Shown here: positions 9,781 to 21,183 of the stretch, piece after piece | Numbering within the stretch: position 1 is the first letter of the stretch | Layout: every line of letters starts with the position of its first letter | Assembly: GCA_009760855.2 (NCBI GenBank) | Contig: WPIO01000081.1 | Location: 252,501-285,000, forward strand | Direction of reading: 5' to 3' | Length of the DNA stretch: 32,500 bases | Source of the DNA: Cristatella mucedo | Lineage: Eukaryota; Bryozoa; Phylactolaemata; Cristatellidae | Program-made: the position numbers and the translations under genes | Notes under the pieces: model-generated | What the model was told of the DNA's origin: nothing | Databases searched by the model: none | What the model saw: the letters and a program-made list of their open reading frames with translations, nothing else

Positions 9781-9876
9781 CACTTGAGTGCAGCAGATGG
9801 CATCGGATTCTCATCGAGGTGTGCAACTGTCCTGGAGTGGAACTGCCCAAGACACCTCGGCCACGACAGCTCCAAG
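9781..9876 (+). CDS. DOK: DOK-family adaptor, coding exon 3 (PH C-terminal helix and linker)
   Basis: 96 nt, phase 1 in and phase 1 out. Joined to exon 2 it gives LIAESPLECSRWHRILIEV, which is a PH-domain C-terminal helix with its near-invariant Trp. The linker CNCPGVELPKTPRPRQLQ follows. The acceptor is CGGTTTGTAG at 9780 and the donor is CCAAG|GTTAGT. Alternative acceptors 13 and 16 bases downstream exist, but they need the weaker exon 2 donor. The linker is rich in Pro, Lys and Arg, as usual between PH and PTB. It is the shortest internal exon and lies just after the CU-rich tract. Confidence 0.78.
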
Positions 9877-10054
9877 GTTAGTGTGCAGTGTTCGCTTGGC
9901 AGGCGTTTCTTTCCAGGTTTCCTGGCAAAGCCTGGATTTCGAGCGGTTTAGGGAGGGAGAGAGCTGGGTGAACCAGTGGCATGGAGCCGGTCACCGATCA
10001 TGGCAGTACTGAAGGTCATGCCGAATTGCTGTTTTCATTCAAGACTTTTTAAAT

Positions 10055-10120
10055 AAAAATAATAACAATTAGACATTTTTGTAGTTCCCTGAGAGAACTG
10101 AGTCTATTTCTAGGCAATTT
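10055..10120 (-). mobile_element. LINE family B, 3'-terminal remnant
   Basis: AATAAAAATAATAACAATTAGACATTTTTGTAGTTCCCTGAGAGAACTGAGTCTATTTCTAGGC, viewed in pieces, matches the reversed family B 3' end ((AAT)n, CCTCAGAGAACTCAATCTCTTTCTAGGC). Nothing of the coding region follows. Confidence 0.6.
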
Positions 10121-10389
10121 AGATCTGCCGGGAAAGATAAATTTGTTTGTTATGTCCACAATGCATAAGAAGTTAGGCTATAATGGATATGAAATGCTTG
10201 CTGACAGTGCTCGCCTTGTCGGCTCGTGCTTCCACACCGGGTCATTTGCCACCAAAGTTTCCCCTCGACATAGTATATGATTATACGATTCAGTACTTTC
10301 GTGCAAGCCCGTTATTGTTTTGCTACTGCCATTCAAATTCATTCTGGGATGCTGCTGTTCTCTCCGTGAGGCTTCGTCAATAAGAAGCT

Positions 10390-11033
10390 TATGCCCAGTA
10401 TTTCTTGCATTGACGGGCCGTCCAAAAATGCTCTTCTTCTATTGCTTTGCTGAATTACTCAAACTCAATACCATCTAACAACCCAAGAGGCCACTCTAAA
10501 GTGTGCTTATGGAATGCACGGTCCATCTGCAATAAATCCCTTATAGCACCCACGTGATTCTTGACGACACGATTGACTCGTTTGCTATGACTGAGACCTG
10601 GCCGATATTGAATAACTGCCCGACCTTAAACAGCATTACACTTACGGCTGGCATCTCTTTCTTTTATAACCGAGGTCAATTAAAACTGGTGGTGGAGTAG
10701 CAATTGTCACTTGTTCCTCCCTCAAACTCAATCCTTTGGCAGCCCCTCGAAGAAGGTCTTCGAGTTCTCTTTTAGAGTCATGCCAACCGAAAGCTACCGA
10801 TGAGACCTGTCATTTGTCGCCCCGTATGCACCAAAGACTTTATTTCAGATTTCCCTATCTGAATTTCGATCCCATGTTCCAAAAACCGTCTCTTGCTTGT
10901 ACTGGGCGAGTTTAACATTCCTTTCGATAACCCAATTGACCCACTGTGTGCCAAATTTTGCTCGATATCTTTTCATTTTCTTTCCTGGCTCACGTACACG
11001 GCCCCACCCGCATCGAAGATGTACATATATAGT

Positions 11034-11098
<65 letters not shown>

Positions 11099-13480
11099 AC
11101 ACACACACACATATATATATATAATAACATGTCATAATATACGACATACATTATATGCACACATAGTTATACATATATACAATGATATTATGTAATTAAT
11201 AACATACATAAATATGTTATTATATTTGTAATGCGTGTAATTCATTCTTAAGGCACACTGCAATAACCTAATCTTTCTCCAGGCACATGAAATATGCCGT
11301 AGGGGTAAAAGACACGACCTTGGTCGTTTAAGGCATGCTCCTTACCCCTGGGCCACTTCTAGATAAGATGTTTGCCCATGATTGTATGCTGTCAGTTACT
11401 ACTATTACCAAATTCTTTGCGTCTGATCACATTCACGCGTCTCATTCTCTGTGTAGTATGTATCCTCTTGGGTATCGAAAATGGTCAGCAAATCTTCAAA
11501 CCTGGAGAACCTTGACATTCAAGATCATCAACAAATATCTACCTCACCCTTTCTGCTTAATACTCCATCGGATATACTCTCATTGGCTTAACAGCATAAC
11601 ACGGGGCATGCCCATGTTCTGAACGAACTTGCTTCGCTGACCAAGCAGAATGTATAACCTTGCCAAGATAGCCTATCATTTACCCCAGATGTTAAACTAG
11701 CCAGGAATACCAAGTGCAGCCTTTAGAAAAAGCATACCGAATCAGGCTGGCTGGATCCATGGTTTGGCATAGAGGATTATTGAAGGTCACGTACCAATCC
11801 TTCCTAGCTGGGGCCAATTCTAGTTATTATAAGAATATAAACCCTTGACCGTACAGGTAAGGTGGTAAGGTGCTGATGCGTCATCACTCAGATCTTGGGT
11901 AAGGGTTCGTTTTCAGGTAATTCAAGATTGCCGACCGACAGGTGGAGTGATGGCTGCTAAGGCTCTTCTTCTGCCTGTCCATCCTTAGCCTGAGGTTTTG
12001 TACCAGCATCCTTCAATGAGGCTATTGTCAGACCACTCGTAGTCCTTACTAGACTAAGAGATCTTGAGCAACTTTCGCCAGCCTCTATTGCCGTTCCTGT
12101 GAGAGACACTGGAGCAAACGTCATGGCAGTTAAACACTTGTATATAATCCTAAAACCTGGCAAGTAATTTCCGACCAGGTTTTAGAGAAAGTCAATCCAC
12201 ATTGTCTGTAATGCTACAAGAGTGTAAAGACCTCGGGAGAGCTTAATTAGGTAGAGTATCTTGGTAGGATCTCTCTGCAAGATTTCTTCGAAACTTACGA
12301 TATTAATGGTCTACCCAATATATCTTGAGTGCCTGTTGTCTTGCCTAAGCAACAAAGGCTCTGTGCTAGAAAAGTTTAGGTCAGATCACAGTGAGATAAT
12401 TCAGATAGTAGGCATCCACGGCCAACGTTCATCAAGCAAGCCTTTGAAGTTTGAAATATTGTGCAACCCAATGATTCATTTTATATCCATTTCTTGTTAC
12501 GACTTGTCCCCTGCCTCTTGACGATTTAGTTGCCAAGTGCAATCCAGGCTTTTATTTTTATGAAGATTACAGACGGCTGTTTTTGTGCTTTGACTCTTCT
12601 CATTTTTAAACTTAGATGGCAGCAAGTTTTGTGAAAGTAAATGTCTTGAATGGCAATGAACTTTCTGAAATTTAATTAAGAAAAAACGTCCTATTAATTT
12701 ATTTTGAGAAAACAGTGTTACTCAGTAATTTGAAAGTCAACTTTCCAAATTGACTCGGCCAGCATTTCCAGAGTAGCTTCGGTGTGTGCAAGCAATCAGA
12801 TTGTCCTCTTCCAAAATGTCTTTCCACTATATGTCCACATCAGCTCCACTCTCAAGTCTGCCTAGCAATAATAAGAATACATTTGTGTTGCACCCTCAGA
12901 GAACTTGGATTTATTTCTGTGTAATTTACACATGCCCTACTTTTATCTGTGAAACATTGCAAACATTTGGGCTTGTTTCGATAAGGAAACATAGCCGAGC
13001 TGTCCATGCATTGGTAACATCCCACCTAGACGGCTGTAGGTTGCTATTTGTAGGTCTTCCTCTCCTTGTGCAATACGGCATTTACAGGTGGCACGGAACT
13101 CGAGGTGCATTGAGTCTTATCTGTCATGAACGTCCCAACAGCCGTATCAGACTATTTCTCACCAGGGTGCACATCAAACTGCATATCGACTTCCGGATTC
13201 TGCCCGTAAACTTAAGGCCCCCTCGTCCATTATCCTGCGCCTGCCTACCCATTTGCATTATTACCAAATTAGGCCTCATGGCCTCACCGCCGCTCATCTT
13301 ATTCTGGTCGTTTGATCGGGCCTCGAATCAACTTCAAGTCCCTTGGAGGCCTGGCTTTTTGTTAATGGCCAAAAAAAGAAGCTGAAAAACTACTCTTTCC
13401 CTCCAACCTCTTTTTACACACACTACAACCACTTTTTTCTACAACCACTTTTTTAGCAAACTGACTTTTGTGTGCCATTG
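10390..13480 (+). mobile_element. Decayed long copy of a family B-like LINE: endonuclease, linker, reverse transcriptase, C-terminus
   Basis: In order on the plus strand, across many frameshifts and stops: APE-type endonuclease (VCLWNARSICNKSLI near 10500, AMTETWPILNN near 10590, GGGVAIV near 10690, YRPVICRPVC near 10795, LVLGEFNIPFDNPID near 10900); linker (SLEKAYRIRLAGSMVWHRGL near 11720, ending SSYYKNIN near 11830); RT start (NEAIVRPLV near 12020, RDLEQLSPASI near 12060); RT middle (GIHGQRSSSKPLKF near 12420, FYFYEDYRRLFLCFDSS near 12560); C-terminal region (VHALVTSHLDGCRLLFVGLP near 13000). A (CA)n tract cuts the endonuclease end. It is much older than the other B copies and is the only one here that reaches the endonuclease. 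It lies in DOK intron 3. Confidence 0.75.
11037..11111. repeat. (CA)n microsatellite with short (TA)n flank
   Basis: Nearly pure CA dinucleotides, interrupted once by CTCACA, followed by (TA)n to about 11122. It lies within the end of the decayed LINE endonuclease domain. Confidence 0.98.
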
Positions 13481-13496
13481 TTTTCTGAAATTATGC

Positions 13497-13529
<33 letters not shown>

Positions 13530-14366
13530 TACTTGATAAAGCGCCCTCAGAGAACTTAATCTCTTTCTAGGCGCTTTACATTTGTTGCAAAGGGAAATGC
13601 AATTAAATGGTAAGTAAAATCATGCTTGAAAAACAAACAAAATGAATAACATGGTTAGGGGTGACATGCAGAGGGTCAGCATGCAAATGTGGTTAGTGGC
13701 AGCATGCACAGTGTCAGCACGCATAAGCACATCAAGGACGATCACAGGGACCCACTAAATGCTGTCCTAAATAGGTGTGTTTTTAAGTTTCTTTTAAATG
13801 TGATCAGGTCAGGGGATGTTCTGACGCAGGTCGGGAGGGAGTTCCAAGCTTTGTGAGCATACAAACTAAATGCACGGTCTCCAAAGGATTTAAGGTTTGT
13901 ACGAGGTAATTCTAGACTGTTGGATTCCGAAAAGCGGGTGGTACGATGCTTGGCCTGATGGGGGAGTATGTCGGAGAGATAGGCTGGAGCCATAGAATGA
14001 AGGGACCTAAAAGTGAGCGACAAAACCTTGAAGTCAATCCGTTGCTTGACTGGTAGCCAGTTCAGGTCGGCGAGAAGTGGTGTAATGTGGTAACTGTGAC
14101 GCTCACGACAGACAAGCCTAGCTGCAGAGTTTTGCACCAGCTGCAATCGCCTGATCGCACATGCTGCTAGGCCAGTGAGCAGTGAGTTGCAGAAGTCGAG
14201 ACGAGATGTCACGAATGCATGGACCAACTTAGACGTGGTATCCTTAGGAGACAAGACCGAATTTTAGCAATATTATGAAGCTGAAAATAGGCAGCTTTGA
14301 CCGTGGAGCTGATATGGTCGTCTAACGAGAGGTCGCTTTGGAATATGACACCTAGATTTCGAGCTG
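13497..14366 (-). mobile_element. LINE family B, 5'-truncated copy (minus strand)
   Basis: The left end is (AAT)n followed by the reversed GCGCTTTATCAAG tail. The minus strand encodes [85 protein letters not shown] and KTHLFRTAF, read here as separate blocks. The frame is open to about 14254 and breaks near there. The copy is cut 5' at RNLGVIFQSD (about 14366). It lies in DOK intron 3, about 150 bases before exon 4. Confidence 0.93.
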
Positions 14367-14460
14367 AAAAATAATTCATTTATATAGCGCCCCATCGAAC
14401 CAATTGACATGCTCGTTTTCTGGAAATGCAAAATGCTTTCAAAGAGCTTAGCTGGTTCTC
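14367..14460 (-). mobile_element. Possible 3' end of another LINE/SINE, before DOK exon 4
   Basis: AAATAATTCATTTATATAGCGCC followed by CAAAATGCTTTCAAAGAGCTT resembles a reversed L2/CR1-like tail (GCGCTTTATAAAT). The match is short and no coding part follows. Confidence 0.3.
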
Positions 14461-14520
14461 TTGTGTATAGCTATGTATATGCTCTTATTTCATTGTTATT
14501 ATTACTAGCATGCTCCTCAG

Positions 14521-14707
14521 GATTCATTGTAAACATGCTGCCTGCATCCACCGTCGATATTTACGGCTCCTGCCACCTGAAGGTCACCACCAATGCCATT
14601 GTTTTGCTGGACGTCAACAACGAAGCAAAGCAGCTGCTCCACTGGCCGCTGGGCTCTCTGCGCTACTATGGAAGTGATGACGACAAGTTCCATTTCGAAT
14701 CGGGCAG
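14521..14707 (+). CDS. DOK: DOK-family adaptor, coding exon 4 (first two thirds of IRS-type PTB domain)
   Basis: Residues about 125-185, 187 nt, phase 1 in and phase 2 out. The domain starts GFIVNMLPASTVDIYGSCHL, continues KVTTNAIVLLDV, and has the family signature WPLGSLRYYGSDD followed by FHFESGR. DOK and IRS PTB domains typically read L-x-V-x-x-x-x-I-x-L, then W-P-x-x-x-L-R-R-[FY]-G, then F-x-F-E-[AS]-G-R. Here the second Arg of LRR is Tyr. The acceptor is CATGCTCCTCAG and the donor is GGCAG|GTGGGT. The split codons on both sides (G|GA and AG|G) give Gly and Arg, exactly as the family requires. This is one of the two most secure exons. Confidence 0.93.
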
Positions 14708-14954
14708 GTGGGTGGCAGGCAGCCCAGGCCGGCAGATGTGGTGACTGCAAAGCCACGTGACCGATGGCCACAGCCACGTGACTTGTGTTTCGCTTCCGGC
14801 TGCGGCTTCCGGTTGCACTGGTCTTCGGTGCGTGCCAGCTAGGTGTTATGAATGGAGTCCCAAGATATTATTTGCTACACCTCTCACCAGCTGGTCAGAT
14901 GATATGGCATGATTTGCATCTTTCGATAAGGCCCAATACGGCGCCCCTGCTCAA

Positions 14955-15652
14955 CGTCAACAAGTATAACGAGGTTTGTGGTTACATGCACAGGGTCAGC
15001 ATGCAAATATGGTTAGTGGCAGCATACACAAGCATACAAACGAGGAATGACATAGCATGGACTCACTAAATGCTGTGATAGGTAGATGCATTTTAGCTTC
15101 TTTTTAAATGTTGTCAAGTCAGGGGATATCGTGACGTCACACGGGAGTGAGTTTCAGGATTTGGGAGCATACGAACCAAAGGCTCGGTCTCCAAAGGGTG
15201 TGAGGTTTGTACAAGTTGGAGCTAAACGATTTGAGTCAGAAAGTGGGTGGTACGATGCCTAATCTGGTGGGAGAGTAGATCTGATAGGCATGCTGGAGTC
15301 AAAGGATGAACAGACTTAAATTGAGTGACAGAAATTTGAATTCGATGCCCTACTTTAGGGAGCCAGTGTAGGTCGGCTAGAAGTGGTCTGATGTGGCAAT
15401 TGCAATGCCTACAACAGAGAAGCTTGGCTGCAGAGTTTTGCACAAGTTGTAAGCACCTGATTGCACAGGTCGATAGACCAGCAAGCAATGTTACAGAAGA
15501 GCAAATGTCACAAATGCATGGACCAATTTAGATGTAGTATCGATGTCCAAGCAAGCCCGAATTTTAGCAATGTTATGTAGCTGAAAGTAGGCAGTCTTGA
15601 ATGTGATGCTGGTGCGGTCGTCTAATGAAAGGTCACTTTGGAACTAGACAAC
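14955..15652 (-). mobile_element. LINE family B host copy, segment 1 of 3 (3' UTR and C-terminus)
   Basis: The minus strand matches the family 3' UTR (reverse of ATGCACAGGGTCAGCATGCAAAT) and a decayed C-terminal coding region ([15 protein letters not shown]-like, LHWLPK). It stops at CACTTTGGAAC, which is LFQSDL, where another LINE is inserted. The sequence that should come next resumes at about 17060 (TAGATTTCG). Confidence 0.75.
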
Positions 15653-17060
15653 TATAATAATAATAATAATAATAATGCACTTGATAAAGCACCCTCAGAG
15701 AACTCAATCTCTCTCTAGGCGCTTTACATTTACTGAAAAGGGAAATGCAACTGAATGGTGAGTAATATCATGCTTGATAAACGAACAAAATAAATAACAT
15801 GGTTAGGGGTGACATGCACAGGGTCAGCATGCAAATGTGGTTAGTGGCAGCATGCGAAGTGTCAGCATGCATAAGCACATGAAGGGCGAATCACAGGGAC
15901 CCTCTAAATGCTGCCCTAAATAGATGTGTTTTTAAGTTTCTTTTAAATGTGGTCAGGTCAGGGGATGTTCTGACGCAGGTCGGGAGGGAGTTCCATGCTT
16001 TGGGAGCATACGAACTAAATGAATGGTCTCCAAAGGACTTGAGGTTTGTACGTGGTATTTGTAGACTGTTGGATTCCGAAAAGCAGGTGGTACGATGCTT
16101 GGCCTGATGGGGAGTGTATCTGAGAGATATGCTGGTGCCAGAGAAGGAAGTGACCTAAAAGTGAGCGACAGAACCTTGAAGTCGATCCGTTGCTTGACTG
16201 GGAGCCAGTGCAGGTCGGCGAGAAGTGGTGTAATGTGGCAACTGCGACGCTCACGACAGACAAGCCTAGCTGCAGAGTTTTGCACCAGCTGTAATCGCCT
16301 GATCGCACATGCTGGTAGGCCAGTAAGCAGTGAGTTGCAGAAGTCAAGACGGGATGTCACAAATGCATGCACAAACTAAGATGTGGTATCCTTATCTAAA
16401 CAAGCCCGAATTTTAGCAATGTTATGGAGCTGAGAATAGGCAGATTTGACTGTGGAGCTGATATGGTCGTCTAACGAGAGATCACTTTGGAACAGGACAC
16501 CTAGATTTCGAGCTGATTCAACAGGAGATATGCTGGCAGAGCCAATTTTGAGCGTCAGCCTTTCCAATCTCTGGATCACACTGGGTTTGCCCATAACTAG
16601 TAAGTTAGTTTTATCATCGTTTAGTTTTAGAAAATTTGCTGCCATCCATGTGCGGATGTCATCCATACATGCAGCAAGTTAGTTAAGAGAAATTGAGGTG
16701 CTCGAAGGCTGGGAGGGATCAAAGCAAAGGTACAACTGAGTGTCATCCACATAAAAGTGAAAGCCTAGACTGTGCTTGGCAATCACATTAGCAAGAGGGA
16801 GAGTGTAAACCGTGAAAAGAACCAGACCTAGCACGGTGCCCTGAGGAACCCCATATTTCAGAGGTACCTCAGATGATCTTTGTCCATTCACGGAAATATT
16901 CTGGAGTCTCCCACTGAGATAAACCACTGCAGAGCAGTGCCAGTGATGCCCAGGCAAGATGAGAGGTGCTCGAGAAGAACTTTATGATCGATGGTATCAA
17001 AAGCTGCCGAAAGATCGAGCAAAACAAGCAGAGACACTCTACCCAAGTCTGCATTCCTAA
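15653..17060 (-). mobile_element. LINE family B copy inserted into the host copy (minus strand)
   Basis: Starts with (AAT)n and the reversed tail. The minus strand then encodes the C-terminus ([20 protein letters not shown]), [65 protein letters not shown] and SLLVLLDLSAAFDTIDH, ending 5' near 17060. It is one of the less decayed B copies, though several frame breaks divide it. It separates segments of the host LINE at 14955-15652 and 17061-18847. Confidence 0.88.
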
Positions 17061-17530
<470 letters not shown>

Positions 17531-18110
17531 CACTTCTCGCCGACCTGCACTGGCTACTTACCAGTCAAGCAACGGATTGACTTCAAGGTTTTGTCGCTCA
17601 GTTTTAGGTCACTTCATTCTTGGGCTCCAGCCTATCTCTCAGATATACTCCCCCATCAGACCAAGCATAGTACTACCCGCTTTTCGGAATCCAACAGTTA
17701 ACCAATGCCTCGTACAAACCTCATGTCCTTTGGAGACTGTGCATTTAGTTCGTATGCTCACAAAGCCTGGAACTCCCTCCCGACCTGCGTCAGAACATCC
17801 CCTGACCTGACCATATTTAAAAAGAACTTTAAAACACACCTATTTAGGTCAGCATTTAGTGGGTCCCTGTGATTCGTCCTTCACGTGCTTATGCGTGCTG
17901 ACACTGTGCATGCTGCCACTAACCACATTTGCATGCTGACACTGCATGTCACCCCTAACCATATTATTCATTTTGCTTGTTTATTAAGCATGATATTACT
18001 CACCATTCAATTGCATTTCCCTTTGCAGCAAATGTAAAGTGCCTAGAAAGAGATTGAGTTCTATAGGGGCGCTTAATCAAGTGCATTTTTATTATATTAT
18101 TATTATTACT
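17531..18110 (+). mobile_element. LINE family B copy inserted into the host copy (plus strand)
   Basis: The plus strand starts in the C-terminal coding region (CACTTCTCGCCGACCTGCACTGGCTA), runs through FRNPTVNQCLVQ- and [12 protein letters not shown]-type out-of-frame sequence and the 3' UTR to TGCATTTTTATTATATTATTATTATTAC, viewed in pieces. It is opposite in orientation to the host element. CTCTGAA occurs just before (about 17519) and just after (about 18111), a plausible short target duplication. Confidence 0.85.
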
Positions 18111-18847
18111 CTGAACCTCAGTGATTCTTTGGATAATCTTTGTGTGCTCACATCAGCATTAATCCTTTAGACTCTCTCACTGAGTTAGGACTGTAGTGCT
18201 CTGCCAGTGATGGCCAGGTGAGATGAGAGGCATTCGAGAATGACTTGGTGATCAATCGTATTAAAAGCTGCCGAAAGTTCCAGAAAAACTATCATGGAGA
18301 CTCTTCCTAAGTCTGCATTCTTAAGAAGGTTGTTAGACCCGAAGCAATGCTGACTCTTTGGAGTGATTAGCTGTAAAACAAGACTGGAACTTACTAGCTA
18401 GGTTTGAAGTTTCAATATATGAGTTCAACCGGTCTTCCACAGCTAGTTCCAGTCTGATAAAAACGATAGGATGGAAACTTGGCGAAAGTTGATCAAGTTC
18501 TCTTGGTCTGCTGTTGCTTTCTTGATTCATGGCATGACAACAGCCTTCTTGAAAGGTGCTGGGACATGACCTGAGGCTAATGACACATTTATGATGTCAG
18601 TTATGTATGACAGCAGCTGATTTATGCATTATAAAAGCAGCTAATTTGAAATAGGGTTTAGAGGACTAGTAGTCTTGTTTTATTAGGATGCGAACTTCAG
18701 GATGTGGTCACTTGCGACCTCCTTGACTGTAGACATTTCGGTATTGCTCGAAATTCAGGGGTAGGATTTCAGGGGGGATGTTGCCACCTTAGGGGTGGAC
18801 TCCCTGATTTTGTCTATCTTGATGACAAAGAAGCTAGACAATCGATA
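18111..18847 (-). mobile_element. LINE family B host copy, segment 3 of 3 (RT start and linker)
   Basis: The minus strand resumes just after GVPQ and reads backward through ITGRALQS-like sequence, LSAAFNTIDHQVIL-like sequence, NLASKFQSCF and KESALLRV, then MNQESNSRPRELDQLSPSF. It then runs into the linker before the RT (KIDKIRESTPKVATSP). It ends at about 18847, next to a MITE. Stops are frequent. Confidence 0.7.
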
Positions 18848-18855
18848 AGGTAGAT

Positions 18856-19255
18856 TAGGGGTCGGCAAACTTTTCGGTCTGCTAGGTTATTTCAAGAGGT
18901 CAAGAAGGCAGACTAGGCCAGAGGAAACCACTCCCACTCTGCTTGGCCGATGGGGTGGGCGTGGCCAGACGAACGCGAAGTCGCGACAGACCCGCAGACA
19001 CGTGCTCAATGATAGGGGTAGACATTTATCACCCTTGCCCGATCTGGCGTTCCAGTTTCATACACGTCCCTCACACCACCTCTGAAAATGAACACTGGCC
19101 ACAGCTTGAGCTGCAACCAGCAGTCTTGAAGGGGAGCGAAACCGTGACAGTTCAATTAGGCAGGATCCAGCAATAAATACGTAGGAGGCGTTAGGCCGTA
19201 GTAGAATACTAGCTAAGCCGTATCTGGCCTAAAGGCCAGAGTTTGCAGACCTCTG
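18856..19255. mobile_element. hAT-like MITE, 400 bp
   Basis: The left end is TAGGGGTCGGCAAACT (18856-18871). The reverse complement of the right end is CAGAGGTCTGCAAACT (19240-19255), a match at 13 of 16 positions. These are hAT-type termini (CAGNGGT...CAAACT). The 8-bp flanks AGGTAGAT (18848-18855) and AGCTAGAT (19256-19263) differ at one base, fitting the 8-bp duplication of hAT transposases. The interior is 368 bp with no transposase. It lies in DOK intron 4. Confidence 0.75.
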
Positions 19256-19263
19256 AGCTAGAT

Positions 19264-20182
19264 CATCATAAGGATCACTAGGTAAGGAGCTAGCCTAGGA
19301 GCAGTTAAGGAGATGGTTGATCGTTGACATTTCGTTTGGTACACAAATGAAGGAGTTTTAGCCAGTGCTTTGCCTTTCGTGCACCACAAACACAGAGTCT
19401 TCCAGTTAACATTTTTTGACATCGCTCGGCTGTCCATTGGCATTCGGTGCTTGCAGTCGTTGCAGCTCCTTTGTCGTGTTCAGGCGCTGAAAAGACCGTC
19501 TTGTAATGATACAAATTATAATGTCATTTGCACGGAACCCTTAGGCTGCATACTCAGATTACCGGTAGACTTCATGGAGGTGATGCTAGCCAAACTTAAG
19601 GGTGAGGTCATCTAGCTTTACAGTGCCTCTAGCTTAGCCCTTGACTAATCGATCGGTCTGATTCTGGTCTAGCTTTATGAAGTTTTTGTCCATCCTGTGT
19701 GGGACAGTCGTCGATGCAGCTTCGAGGGAATTAAGCGAGCTGGGTGCAGAGCAAGGGTGAGACAGGTCAGCGAGAAAGAAAGGGGGAGGCAGCATCTTCT
19801 GTATACTACTGCTAGCCGGCAGACGAAGGCTTTTGCTTTTTCATCTCTTCACCGATGCTTTGCTCTAGACTGGCAGAGCAAACGATTTAGTTTTCCATGC
19901 TGGTCTTCCATGGACTACCGAAGCCAAAGAGTTTGCGACGTCAGTAAAATGATTTGTCCCAGCCTCTTTGGCCAAGGCTTTCGGTAGCACTGTTGCTCGA
20001 GGTGTTTCTTGATCTTTGCCGCTGTGTACTTTTGATCGCCTACAGCCGTCGTGCATAGATAGGCACGTTTGTGTGAAAAAACCTTTCGTCGGTCGTTGCC
20101 ATCACTCGGCCGCAAAGACGCGCAGTCGTCACTGCCTGCTACTAATCCTGGTCGTCCATTTGCCGCTGCTCTGCCATCACAG
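19264..20182. other. Unassigned part of DOK intron 4
   Basis: No recognised repeat. Two minus-strand frames at about 19865-20115 look protein-like (for example YTAAKIKKHLEQQCYRKPW) but overlap in different frames and match nothing I know. They may be decayed transposon coding sequence. Confidence 0.4.
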
Positions 20183-20430
20183 GTCGTGTGAGACCGGCGA
20201 AGGGCTGTTCGTATTTATGACTAAGGAAGGCGCTATGATTTGCGCCGCCGTCCACGAGCAGATCCTGACGCTGGCTCAGCAGCAGCATAAGCCGACCTCG
20301 AGTGCCAGCAGCACCGGTCCGCGTCCAGCGGCTCGTCTCGGCGTGTCTGTGAGCGAATGCAAGCCGACAGCGACTGCGGAGATCGAATACCTTCTGCTAG
20401 AAGGGTACTCAGACGTTCCTGCCCTATCCG
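20183..20430 (+). CDS. DOK: DOK-family adaptor, coding exon 5 (end of PTB domain and tail)
   Basis: Residues about 187-268, 248 nt, phase 2 in and phase 1 out. The split Arg from exon 4 leads into SCETGEGLFVFMTKEGAMIC and AAVHEQILTLAQQ. That is the end of the IRS-type PTB domain (the usual GR-x-C-x-[TS]-G-E-G-x-F-x-F, then the C-terminal helix). A low-complexity tail follows (PTSSASSTGPRPAARLG), ending EIEYLLLEGYSDVPALS. The two tyrosines there could be phosphorylation sites for SH2 partners, but neither is a perfect YxxP. The acceptor is GCTCTGCCATCACAG and the donor is ATCCG|GTGAGT, both strong. Confidence 0.93.
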
Positions 20431-21103
20431 GTGAGTGGCACACTGCTGTACAAAGGGCCGCAAAGTGTGGCAGCCACGGGTGGTGCTTCAAGTTGCCTCT
20501 ATTTCAGCTGCATTGTCGCAGGCTGCTCGACCATGAGCCTGGTATGCTCCTGTGACCTGGTCACCAGCTTCCGGAAAGGTGTGAATAAACTAAAGCAATG
20601 TTCCCTCCATCTTACATCTGGGAAGAAATGGTGTGCGAGTCGAGTGACTTCCAAAGACCCTCCTCTCTCTCTCCCTCCTCTCCAATGGCTGTGTGGCAGT
20701 GCGGTGATTGTACAAGGGGTGCAGCAGAGGAGATGCCGAGCGGACGAGCAGCCAGAACTGCTTCATTATCTCATATCTCATAGTTAAGCAGAATTACGAC
20801 ACACACGATGCAAGCATGCAAAGCCCTTGAAGTATTTCCTCGGCTTGAGAACAGCCACCAAACCCGAAGCCTCGGCTGAGACGTGACTGAGCTGTGATGT
20901 GAGTCGGAGCTGAGATGCGCTGAGGGGAATGGCCTCTCGCCCTCCTCCAGCGTAGTAGATCCAGTGCTCCCCTCCACTTACAAGTCTCTGGCTGCTGTGC
21001 TGGGAGGGGGATTGTACCTGAAACATTCGAACGCAATCCACTTATTAAGGATTTGCAAGAATTTGTTACAAGCTGCAAGAAGCTTGTACTTCCTAGTTCA
21101 TTC

Positions 21104-21106
<3 letters not shown>

Positions 21107-21178
<72 letters not shown>
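21107..21178. repeat. (GA)n microsatellite
   Basis: Pure GA dinucleotide run of about 72 bp in DOK intron 5. Confidence 0.98.

Positions 21179-21183
<5 letters not shown>

Noticed and set aside
9155-9850. 231-codon Arg/Glu-rich minus-strand frame and Ser/Leu-rich plus-strand frames
   Set aside because: Translations of a (TC)n microsatellite.
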